From Paraconexibacter algicola (lineage in GTDB: Bacteria > Actinomycetota > Thermoleophilia > Solirubrobacterales > Solirubrobacteraceae): a DNA stretch of 64,000 bases. The position numbers and the translations under genes were made by a program. The DNA is taken from the NCBI RefSeq assembly GCF_003044185.1, contig NZ_PYYB01000001.1, forward strand, positions 806,001 through 870,000, in the 5' to 3' direction. Below, piece by piece: positions 57,342 through 64,000 of this stretch (position 1 is the stretch's first letter; the number at the start of each line of letters is the position of its first letter). Under the pieces are notes generated by a model that worked only from the letters and a program-made list of their open reading frames with translations, did not search any database and had not been told where the DNA came from.

Positions 57342-59855
57342 GTGGGCGCGCTGAGCGGGCTGGCGCTTCGCCGGCCGCGACTCGTGCTCGTCGTGTGGCT
57401 CGTGCTGACCGCCGCGCTCGCCTACAACGGGACGCAGCTCGAGTCGCACATCGCCCCGACGTCCATCGAGGTCCCGGGGACGCGCGCACAGGCCGCGCAG
57501 GATCTGGCCGACGCGGAGATCGGCAGCCGCGGGCAGGCGCCGGTCCTGCTCCAAGGGCCGGCGCCGGCCGTCCGCGCGCAGACCGCGCGGCTGGCGGCGC
57601 GACTGCGAGCGGATCCGCGCAACACGGTGCTGTCCGCCTTCGACAAGGGGGCGCCGCCGCAGCTGCGGCCGGCCGGCGGGGCGGTGGTCCTCGTGGAGCG
57701 CCCGACCGACGAGACGTTCGGCCCGGAGGTCGCCGACGCGGTGCAGCCCGTCGTCGACGCGGTTGTGCGGCCGCCGGTGCGCGCATCGGTGACCGGCTTC
57801 TCGGCCATCGGAAGCGCGATCTCCGACGCGTCCGTCGAGCAGGCCCACGAGGCGGAGAAGCTCGCAGTCCCGATCCTGCTGCTCGTCCTGCTGCTCGTGT
57901 TCCGCTCGCCGCTCGGCGCGGCGATCCCCGCGGTCCTCGGCGGGGCGACGGTCGCGAGCGCGCTCGGCGTCGCCGACCTCGTCGCCCGCACCCGCGACAT
58001 CACCGACGTCTGCACGCCCATCGCCTCGATGATGGGGCTCGCGCTCGGCGTCGACTACTCGCTGCTGATGGTCTCGCGGTTCCGCGAGGCGCGCCGCGAC
58101 GGCGCCAGCGTGGACGCGGCGGCGGCGACGGCGGCCCAGACCGCCGGCCGGACGGTCGTCGTCGCGGGCGCGACGATCCTGGTGACGATGGGCGTGGCGA
58201 TCCTGCTCGCCCCGGGCACGTTTCTGCAGTCGGCCGCGGTCGGCGCGGCCGCGGCGGCCGTCGTCGGCGTCCTCTCCGCGCTCACCGCCGTCCCGGCCGC
58301 CCTCGTCCTCGTCGGCGGGCACCTCGAGCGGCTGCGGTTCGGCCGGGCGCCGGCGGACGGCGGCGGCCTCTGGGGCGGGCTCGCCGCCGGGCTGCTCCGG
58401 CGACCGGTGCTCACCGCGCTGCCGGCGGTCGCCGTGCTCGGTGCGCTCGCCGTCCCAGGGGTCGGACTCGACGCCGGGCCGCCCGATGTCCGCGTCCTGC
58501 CGCCCGACGCACCCGTCCGCACCGACGCCGAGCGGGTCGTCCGCGCGCTGGGTCCCGGCTGGAGCGCGCCGCTCGAGGTGATCGCCGTCGACCGCCGCGC
58601 CACCCTCGACACCCCGGCCGGCCGGCGCGCGCTCGGCGTCCTCCGCGCCGGGCTCGTGGACGACCGCGACGTCGCGCTCGTCCTCGGCCCCCGGCCGGTC
58701 GGCCGCTCGACGCTGCTGACCGTCGTCCCCCGCTCGGGCCCGAACGATCCCGCCACCGCCGGCCTCTACGACCGCGTCCGCCGCGCCGCCGACCGGCTGC
58801 ACGCGAGCACGGGGGCGGACGCCCGCGTCGGCGGCGTCGCCGCGCAGTTGACCGACTACCGGCGCGCGTTCAACGCGCGCCTGCCGTGGCTGGTCGCCGC
58901 GCTGAGTGCCGTCGCCTTCGCCGCGCTCGTCCTCGTTCTCCGGGCGCTGCTGCTGCCGCTGGTCGCGGTCCTGCTGAACGCGCTCGTCGTGGCGGGGTCC
59001 TTCGGCGTGCTGTCGCTGCTCTCCACCGGGTCCGACCCGCTCCTCGGCGGCGCCGGCTTCGCCGACGCCCTCTCGCTCCTCGCACTGCTGTCACTCATCT
59101 TCGGGCTCTCGCTCGACTACCAGATCTTCATCCTCACGCGGCTGCGCGAGAACTGGCTGCGGTCGGGCGACGTCGGCACCGCGATCCGCTCGGCCATCGT
59201 CCGGACCGGGCCCGTCATCATGGGCGCGGCGGCGATCATGTCCGGCGTCTTCCTCGCCTTCATGACGCCCGACCTGCAGACGATCCGCCAGACAGGCGCC
59301 GGCCTGGTCGCCACCGTCCTGCTCGCCGCGTCCGCCGTCTGCCTCATCGCGCTCCCCGCCGCCCTGCGCCTCGCCGGCCCGGCCGCCTTCTGGATCCCCG
59401 CGTGGCTCGACCGGCTGCTCCCGGTGGTCGACCTCGAGGGGGATGGGGCGGCCGCCGAACCGGCCGCCGGCGTGTCCGCGCCCCGCCCCACCGCCACGGG
59501 TGCGGCGGACGCCGCCGGCCGCTGGTCCGGCCAGCTGCTCGTCGGTCCCGAGCACGAGGGCCCGCCCGGCCGCGCCGACGGCACCGTCCTCCCCTCGGCC
59601 CTGCACCACATCTTCCTTGAGCTCGCCGCCGACCACGGCCACGGGCAGGCGATCGACGTCGAGACCCGCATCACCCACCGCGCCCCGCTGCGCATCGACC
59701 GCGACGTCCACATCGAGGCCTGGTGCTCCCGCCACGACGGGCCCTGGCGCACGCTCGAGGCGACCGTCCGCGACGGGCCCATCACGATCGCGCATGCGGA
59801 GACCACCGTCTACGTCCTGAACGGCGGCGCCGGGCGCTCGAGCCGCGACGCCTGA
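57342..59855 (+). CDS. MMPL/RND-family transporter with C-terminal hotdog-like domain
   Basis: 837 residues from the GTG at 57342, which GAGGAGGGG precedes by 8 nt; an in-frame GTG at 57318 lies in the operator. About eleven or twelve membrane helices in two halves: TM1 (LVLVVWLVLTAALAYNG), a 140-residue outer loop, TM2-6 (LALGVDYSLLMVSRFREARRDG carries the family motif), a second loop, and TM7-12 (GLSLDYQIFILTRLRENWLRSGD). MMPL proteins export lipids or hydrophobic compounds using the proton gradient. Unusually, residues about 726-837 resemble a PaaI-type hotdog thioesterase (PSALHHIFLELAADHGHG, VETRITHRAPLRIDRDVHIEAWCSRHDG, ITIAHAETTVYVL), although the usual HGG motif reads ADGT. It is under a TetR operator. 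Confidence 0.85.
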   Translation: MGALSGLALRRPRLVLVVWLVLTAALAYNGTQLESHIAPTSIEVPGTRAQAAQDLADAEIGSRGQAPVLLQGPAPAVRAQTARLAARLRADPRNTVLSAFDKGAPPQLRPAGGAVVLVERPTDETFGPEVADAVQPVVDAVVRPPVRASVTGFSAIGSAISDASVEQAHEAEKLAVPILLLVLLLVFRSPLGAAIPAVLGGATVASALGVADLVARTRDITDVCTPIASMMGLALGVDYSLLMVSRFREARRDGASVDAAAATAAQTAGRTVVVAGATILVTMGVAILLAPGTFLQSAAVGAAAAAVVGVLSALTAVPAALVLVGGHLERLRFGRAPADGGGLWGGLAAGLLRRPVLTALPAVAVLGALAVPGVGLDAGPPDVRVLPPDAPVRTDAERVVRALGPGWSAPLEVIAVDRRATLDTPAGRRALGVLRAGLVDDRDVALVLGPRPVGRSTLLTVVPRSGPNDPATAGLYDRVRRAADRLHASTGADARVGGVAAQLTDYRRAFNARLPWLVAALSAVAFAALVLVLRALLLPLVAVLLNALVVAGSFGVLSLLSTGSDPLLGGAGFADALSLLALLSLIFGLSLDYQIFILTRLRENWLRSGDVGTAIRSAIVRTGPVIMGAAAIMSGVFLAFMTPDLQTIRQTGAGLVATVLLAASAVCLIALPAALRLAGPAAFWIPAWLDRLLPVVDLEGDGAAAEPAAGVSAPRPTATGAADAAGRWSGQLLVGPEHEGPPGRADGTVLPSALHHIFLELAADHGHGQAIDVETRITHRAPLRIDRDVHIEAWCSRHDGPWRTLEATVRDGPITIAHAETTVYVLNGGAGRSSRDA

Positions 59856-60059
59856 TCGCGGAGCCGCCTCGCGCGCCCGCGCGGCAATCGACGGCGCGCC
59901 GCGGTGCCGGCGGCGACGCGCCTCGCGACGAGTCATGACGAGCTCCGCCGACGTACCTGCGACGGTCGCGACATCAGCCGAACGGCTGCTGCCCATCCGA
60001 TGCGGTCGTCCCGTCACCGCGGCAGCGGGTCTTGCCGGTCGAGCGGCGGTCGCGGTTGG

Positions 60060-60998
60060 TCAGGTCGTGCTGGCGAGCAGTCGGCGGAGGGTCACCGCGT
60101 TGGCGTAGCCGACGCGGTGCGCGATCTGATCCATCGAGAGGTCGGTGGTGCGGCGGAGGTGCTTGGCGCGCTCGGCGCGCAGGCGTCGGACCAGCTGGTT
60201 GGGGGTCGCTCCGGTCCGTAGGCGAACGTGGCGCTCGAGCGTGCGCCTGGTGACGCCGAGCGCGTCGGCGAGGTCGGTCACGGAGAGGTCGTCCGAGATG
60301 CGGCGTCGGACCTCGTCCTCGAGCCGTGTGACGAGCGTGTCGGTGACGGCGAGGTGTGCGTGTACCGCTTCCATCGATCGCGCGGGTCGCTCATCGATGA
60401 GGAGGTGGTGGACGACGGTCTCCGCGAGCCGCGGGGAGGTTTCGGCGACGAGGCTGACGGCGAGGTCGATGTGCGCGAAGGCCGCGCCTGCGGTCAGGAC
60501 GCTGCTGCTGCGTACGACCATCCGCGAGGTGTCCAGATCGACCTTCGGGTATCGACGTCGGAAGGTCTCGCTGAGCCACCAGCTCGTGGCCGCCGTCACG
60601 CCGTCGAGCCGGCCGGCCTCGGCGAGCAGGAACGTCCCGGTGCACGCGCCCGCCAGGCGCGGCAGTTCGGCCTCCGGGCTGTCGTGCAGGACGGCGCGGA
60701 GCCGGCGAATCTCCGGCAGGGCGAGCGCATCTTCCACGGCCGGCGCAGACAGCGCCCCGAGTGCGGGAACCACAAGGACGTCATAGTCGTCGAGGCCGTC
60801 GTCGAGCGCGCGGTCGGCCTCGACGATCAGCCCGCCGGCGGTTCTCACGGACGGGCGCAGGCCGACGACCGTCGTTTCGAGCGGCGGGATGTCGCGGTCC
60901 ACCGAGGGCCGCAGCATCTCGGCGACTCGCAGGATGTCGAGCACGCTGGTGAACGCCGAGTCGAAGGTACCGGGGATCGCGACGACGCCGATGCGCAT
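60060..60998 (-). CDS. GlxA-type AraC-family regulator (DJ-1/PfpI plus HTH)
   Basis: 312 residues. N-terminal DJ-1/PfpI-like domain (MRIGVVAIPGTFDSAFTSVLDIL ... YDVLVVPALGA ... LAGACTGTFLLAEAGRLDG, with the nucleophile-elbow Cys at about residue 120). C-terminal double helix-turn-helix of AraC type: RISDDLSVTDLADALGVTRRTLERHVRLRTGATPNQLVRRLRAERAKHLRRTTDLSMDQIAHRVGYANAVTLRRLL (about 235-310). It is divergent from an ABM monooxygenase gene, 82 bp apart, and probably regulates it. A TATCGT box lies 7 nt before the ATG. Confidence 0.9.
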   Translation of the reverse strand: MRIGVVAIPGTFDSAFTSVLDILRVAEMLRPSVDRDIPPLETTVVGLRPSVRTAGGLIVEADRALDDGLDDYDVLVVPALGALSAPAVEDALALPEIRRLRAVLHDSPEAELPRLAGACTGTFLLAEAGRLDGVTAATSWWLSETFRRRYPKVDLDTSRMVVRSSSVLTAGAAFAHIDLAVSLVAETSPRLAETVVHHLLIDERPARSMEAVHAHLAVTDTLVTRLEDEVRRRISDDLSVTDLADALGVTRRTLERHVRLRTGATPNQLVRRLRAERAKHLRRTTDLSMDQIAHRVGYANAVTLRRLLASTT

Positions 60999-61080
60999 GG
61001 CGCAAACGATACGTACAGCGTCGCGTTGGGTGCAGGCGGGTGCGGCACCGTCGGTGCCCCACTACCGAAGGAGCACCCTC

Positions 61081-61386
61081 ATGGCCCGTCCCGGACTCGT
61101 CATCCAGTTCAAGACCAAGCCCGACACCGCCGAGCAGTTCAGCGACATCCTCGTCGCTGCGCTGGAGCACGTCGAGGCGGAGGCCGGCACCCGTCCGTGG
61201 CTGACGTTGCGGGCCGAGCAGGACCCGACCGTCTTCTACCTCGTCGACCTCTTCGACGACGAGGACGCCCGCAACATCCACCTGAACGGCGCCGCCGCCG
61301 AGCTGATCCTCGGCACCGGAGGGGCGTTGCTCGCCGAGCAGCCGAGCCCGGTCCCGGTGACGCTCGTGATCGGCAAGGCCGTGTGA
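61081..61386 (+). CDS. antibiotic biosynthesis monooxygenase (ABM) family protein
   Basis: 101 residues, the full length of the small ferredoxin-like ABM/YgiN fold: LVIQFKTKPDTAEQFSDILVAALEHVEAEAGTRPWLTLRAEQDPTVFYLVDLFDDEDARNIHLNGAAAELILG. Members are cofactor-independent quinol or anthrone monooxygenases or heme-degrading enzymes. No Asn-Trp-His heme triad is evident, so a quinol-type or unknown substrate is more likely. AAGGAG precedes the ATG. It is divergent from the GlxA-type regulator. Confidence 0.85.
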   Translation: MARPGLVIQFKTKPDTAEQFSDILVAALEHVEAEAGTRPWLTLRAEQDPTVFYLVDLFDDEDARNIHLNGAAAELILGTGGALLAEQPSPVPVTLVIGKAV

Positions 61387-61861
61387 CCGCGGGCGAGCGA
61401 CGCATCGGCGACCGGGTCGCATGGTCCGTTCGGCAGTGTCCGACGTGGCGGTACGCCGGTCGGGAACCACCGATGGGCTCAGCCGCTCGCTCGTCGTCGG
61501 GGAGGTGCGCGTCGGTGCCGGCAGGTCAGCGGCACGCCCTCCGCGACTGAAGGTCTCGCCATTCCGAACCTCACCATCGACCCGTGGTCGCGACCACGTC
61601 GCGGAGGCGACCCCTACTCGTCGAACCCGACGAGGACGCCGCCGGCGCGAGCCTGATCGACGTCGCTGTCGTCGAACCGCACCGTCGGCGGGCCGGAGGC
61701 GTGGCGGTCAAGGTGCTTGCGCAGCTTCTCGGCCGCGGCGCTCGGCGGCCCAGGCGTTGCCGTCGTCGCAGCCGAAAATCGACGGCAAGGAGCTCCGTTT
61801 GCTCCTCGCGGCCGCTACTCGCGGCGCGCGCGTTCTCCCTGCAAGCGAGCCCCGAAACGAC
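61387..61861. other. gene-poor stretch with one coding-like remnant
   Basis: No complete gene is supported. On the minus strand a 40-codon tail ending at 61614 (AAAEKLRKHLDRHASGPPTVRFDDSDVDQARAGGVLVGFDE) looks like the C-terminus of a lost gene, covering about 61614-61735. Composition drops from the usual third-position GC pattern here. Confidence 0.35.
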
Positions 61862-61886
61862 AGAAGCCCCGCGCGTGCAGGCTTCT
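61862..61886 (-). terminator. terminator of the truncated tRNA
   Basis: On the minus strand AGAAGCC-N11-GGCTTCT followed by GTCGTTTCG, 7 nt downstream of the tRNA 3' end. Confidence 0.6.
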
Positions 61887-61892
61887 CCGTGA

Positions 61893-61939
61893 CGGGAGCG
61901 ACGGGACTCGAACCCGCGACCGCCGGCGTGACAGGCCTG
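61893..61939 (-). tRNA. 3' half of tRNA-Asp (GTC), truncated
   Basis: Read on the minus strand: anticodon loop CTGTCAC (61934-61928), anticodon 3' stem GCCGG, 5-nt variable loop CGGTC, T arm GCGGG-TTCGAGT-CCCGT, acceptor 3' strand CGCTCCC and discriminator G (61893). All spacings are those of a class I tRNA; G73 fits Asp. The D arm and acceptor 5' strand are missing; four of five anticodon-stem pairs can still form. CCA is not encoded. This is the footprint left by integration of an element into a tRNA gene. Confidence 0.7.
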
Positions 61940-62066
61940 AGATCATTGGCCTGAGTCCCCCGATGTCTGTCTTCAATCGAGAATAGAACCGTACACCCCA
62001 GATGGGTGATCTGCGACCAGCTTATCGCGGCATTCAACGCGTTCGGCCTCCCAGTCGAGATCGTCA

Positions 62067-62258
62067 ACCCTCGAACGCGCATTCCGTGGCTACGAAGAGT
62101 GGGACCGCGAGGTGGACGCGCTGACCGAACAACTCCAGTTGCGATCTGCCGCCCACGCGCGGGCGGCTGGTGGCAGCTTGGCGTCCGGCGCGTCAGGCTG
62201 GGGGCTTCCGCGGATCGTCGAGGCCGCTGAGAAGCAGTCCCGTCGCTTCGCGGACTAA
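62067..62258 (+). pseudogene. 3' remnant of an unknown gene
   Basis: About 63 codons ending at a TAA (62256-62258) translate to STLERAFRGYEEWDREVDAL, then TEQLQLRSAAHARAAGG and LPRIVEAAEKQSRRFAD, a natural helical pattern. No start codon precedes it in frame. It lies next to the tRNA remnant and is probably the end of a gene broken when the element decayed. Confidence 0.4.
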
Positions 62259-62342
62259 GGTGCTGACGAGCTTCAGCTCCCTGAGCGCGTCCAGGCCTAC
62301 GCGGCGCGCCGATGATCAGCGGCCAGGTAGAGCTTCGTCGCC

Positions 62343-62869
62343 GTGAAGAGGTCAACCGCACTGACCGGCGACGCCGGCGTGTTTCTCGTCGCCGCCGAGC
62401 TCGCCCAGAGAGGCTGGCCGGCGGCGCTCGCAACGACGAACACGCGACGCACCGATCTTCTTGCGCAGGTCGGCGCCGCCCAACTTCCGGTTGCCGTTCA
62501 GGTGAAGACCAAGAGCGAACGGAGCAACGATTTTCAGCTCGGGAGTGTGCGAGAACCCTCGACCCGCCGGCGAACGAATGGGTCGTGCTGGTTGCGCTCG
62601 ACGGCGATCGCAAGCATGCCTTCTACGTGGTTCCACGCGACGTCGTGGTCGCGACTGTCAACGCGATTCACGTAGCGTTTGACGGCCCGGAGCGTGTGCT
62701 TCTTGGCCCGTAGGAGTACGTCGGCTACCTCGGTGCGAGGCACCTGATGGCGCGGCCGGCGCAGGAAGCCCCGTGGAGAATGAAGACCTGGGTGGCCAAC
62801 AGGCTCGGCGAGATGCCCTGGCCCGCCGATCACCCGGGGTCGCCGTCGGCGATCGAGATCACGAATTAG
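62343..62869 (+). pseudogene. PD-(D/E)XK-nuclease-like protein, frameshifted and interrupted
   Basis: From a GTG at 62343: LTGDAGVFLVAAELAQRGW, ATTNTRRTDLLAQVG, LPVAVQVKTKSERSNDFQLG. The Asp of TDLLA and the QVKTK pattern match small endonuclease-fold proteins of the group-I-intron/DUF4365 type. Past about 62540 the same protein continues in another frame (NEWVVLVALDGDRKHAFYVVPRDVVVATVNAIH), so a frameshift lies there. A TAG at 62711 then breaks a plausible tail (EYVGYLGARHLMARPAQ ... MKTWVANRLGEMPWP) that ends at 62869. Such proteins are common in mobile elements and defence islands. Two lesions make it very likely dead. Confidence 0.55.
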
Positions 62870-63016
62870 CGCCGCGGCGGATTCGCGGCCTCGCCCGCAA
62901 CGCAACGCCCGCGCTGAGCCGCCGGTTCCGCAGGCCAGAACCATCTGGCTCCTGCACGCCGCCTGCCGCCATCGACGCCGCTCAGCTAAGTGCGATGCGC
63001 TCGCCGCAGACGTGCC

Positions 63017-63045
63017 TTGGCGGCGGTATCGCGCCAGGTGATACT
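63017..63045 (+). promoter_or_regulatory. leaderless promoter of the 63054 gene
   Basis: -35 TTGGCG (63017-63022), 17-bp spacer, -10 GATACT (63040-63045), 8 nt to the ATG at 63054. Confidence 0.65.
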
Positions 63046-63053
63046 GCGCCATC

Positions 63054-64000
63054 ATGAGCAACGCCTCGGGATGGTCGATCAGCGACTCGCTTTCTACCCG
63101 CGAGTGCACGGTGGTCAGCGAGATCCTCGGCTACGTCTCGGAGCCCCGAGAAGGCACCACTCCCGAGGGCGCGTTCTTTCGCGCGTACTACAGGCCGGTC
63201 GAGACGATGCTTGGCGAGCGCGGTTACACGATCGACGAGCTCGACGCTGCCGACCAGGAGATCGCCCGTCTGCTGCTCGCCACCCGTGCCCCGGCTGCCT
63301 TTGACTCTCTGGTCCTGGCACTCGACGGGGTGATCACCCGCCTCAAGGCCCTTGGTCAGACCTACGCCGACATCGTGGAGCACCTCAAGCCCAACGGCCA
63401 AGGGGCGGTCGCCGACCTCCTCGCCGCAAATGGGAGAGCGGAGGACGAGGAGCCCGACAGCGAGGACCACCGGGTCACCGAGCCCGAGGACGAGGAGCTC
63501 GAGCTGCGTGCCGAGGCCGTTGACGGTCTGCTGACCTTGGTCGAGCCTGGCGCCGACGCCAAGCCACCGAAAGGGGAGCACCTGGTGGCCGGGACCTACC
63601 GGCGAGCCCACTGGCTAGCGCACCCGTTGCGCTTCGGCGACCCGGAGCTGTTGATCTGCCTGCTGGGGCTCGACATGCACGCCACCGGGAGGACGTTGCC
63701 GGGATACGACCGCCGAGAGCGAGAGATGGGCCAGGAGCGCGCCGGACGCACTTGGGCGGTCTGGTACTCCGCAGAGCTGAGCGCGCACCTGTGCTATTTC
63801 AACAGACCCGCCCCCTGCCTCATGCTCGTCGGCCACGAACCGTGGGATGAGGGGGATGCCGAGGACGACAGCAAGTTCCGCGTCTGGCAACTGCAGAACG
63901 AGTGGCTGGCTGGTGGCGGCCTTCTCGCGACTTTCGGCGCCCTCGCATTCAAGCGGCTGCAAGACGACCTGGATCGCGCGCTCTCGCAGACGATGATCCT
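63054..64000 (+). CDS. hypothetical protein, 3' end beyond the window
   Basis: At least 315 codons, open from the ATG at 63054 to the window edge (begins MSNASGWSISDSLSTREC). It has no signal peptide or membrane helix. An N-terminal helical region (EGAFFRAYYRPVETMLGERG; ADQEIARLLLATRAPAAFDSL) is followed by an acidic linker (EDEEPDSEDHRVTEPEDEELEL) and a mixed domain (LRFGDPELLICLLGLDMHATGRTLPGYD; AVWYSAELSAHLCYFNRP). GC is lower and codon use less biased than in the main chromosome, so it belongs to the inserted element. A good promoter precedes it. No family recognised. Confidence 0.7.
   Translation, partial: MSNASGWSISDSLSTRECTVVSEILGYVSEPREGTTPEGAFFRAYYRPVETMLGERGYTIDELDAADQEIARLLLATRAPAAFDSLVLALDGVITRLKALGQTYADIVEHLKPNGQGAVADLLAANGRAEDEEPDSEDHRVTEPEDEELELRAEAVDGLLTLVEPGADAKPPKGEHLVAGTYRRAHWLAHPLRFGDPELLICLLGLDMHATGRTLPGYDRREREMGQERAGRTWAVWYSAELSAHLCYFNRPAPCLMLVGHEPWDEGDAEDDSKFRVWQLQNEWLAGGGLLATFGALAFKRLQDDLDRALSQTMI

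Noticed and set aside
59856-60059. Possible small gene between convergent MMPL and GlxA genes
   Set aside because: No frame with plausible protein character or RBS; only short imperfect inverted repeats.
61421-61954. Plus-strand frame of 177 codons
   Set aside because: It reads through the antisense of the tRNA half and gives the well-known spurious TGLEPATAGVTG peptide.

Overview
The window is a very GC-rich bacterial chromosome segment of actinobacterial character. The best guess is class Thermoleophilia (Solirubrobacter/Patulibacter/Conexibacter relatives). Support: many start codons lie 6-8 nt downstream of a TANNNT -10 box (leaderless transcripts), a furA-katG pair, F420-type luciferase-like enzymes, and many secreted proteins carrying the short C-terminal Ig-like module (FxFxASExGVxFxCRLDGG...) common in that class. 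The assignment is inferred from protein style, not from a marker gene.

Layout. 1-2.0 kb: TetR plus two acyl-CoA dehydrogenases (lipid catabolism). 2.0-8.9 kb: a compact secreted copper operon (beta-helix protein, cupredoxin, two-domain multicopper oxidase, second cupredoxin) followed by a delta-60-repeat protein ending in an octapeptide array, with a lipoprotein divergent from it. 9.4-12.7 kb: NlpC/P60 lipoprotein, an ECF sigma factor with its own membrane segment, a secreted protein with a structured leader. 12.8-23.4 kb: housekeeping and unknown genes (YcaQ-type glycosylase, DUF3159, DUF952, glutathione peroxidase, CHASE hybrid histidine kinase, thioesterase, DoxX, LLM oxidoreductase). 23.5-27.7 kb: an exopolysaccharide O-acetylation operon (MBOAT plus two SGNH proteins). 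27.8-32.0 kb: furA-katG, and a PhoX-type phosphatase behind a three-repeat PHO box.

32-47 kb is a surface-protein island: Ig-like protein, CotH kinase-like protein, beta-propeller/Ig protein, PPC-like protein, and one 2469-residue protein built of about ten repeats of about 170 residues, with an elaborate promoter region. 47-57 kb: VOC protein, CAP protein, a membrane-anchored linalool dehydratase/isomerase-like enzyme in a TetR-controlled operon, a choice-of-anchor-Q beta-helix protein, inositol-3-phosphate synthase divergent from a LysR regulator, and an orphan MlaF-type ABC ATPase. 56.7-59.9 kb: TetR and an MMPL transporter with a C-terminal hotdog-like extension. 60-61.4 kb: GlxA-type regulator and a divergent ABM monooxygenase.

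From about 61.4 kb the texture changes: lower GC, broken genes, and the 3' half of a tRNA-Asp with its terminator but no 5' half. This looks like the edge of a decayed integrated element. It holds at least two gene remnants (one PD-(D/E)XK-like nuclease with a frameshift and a stop) and ends in an intact-looking unknown gene that runs off the window.
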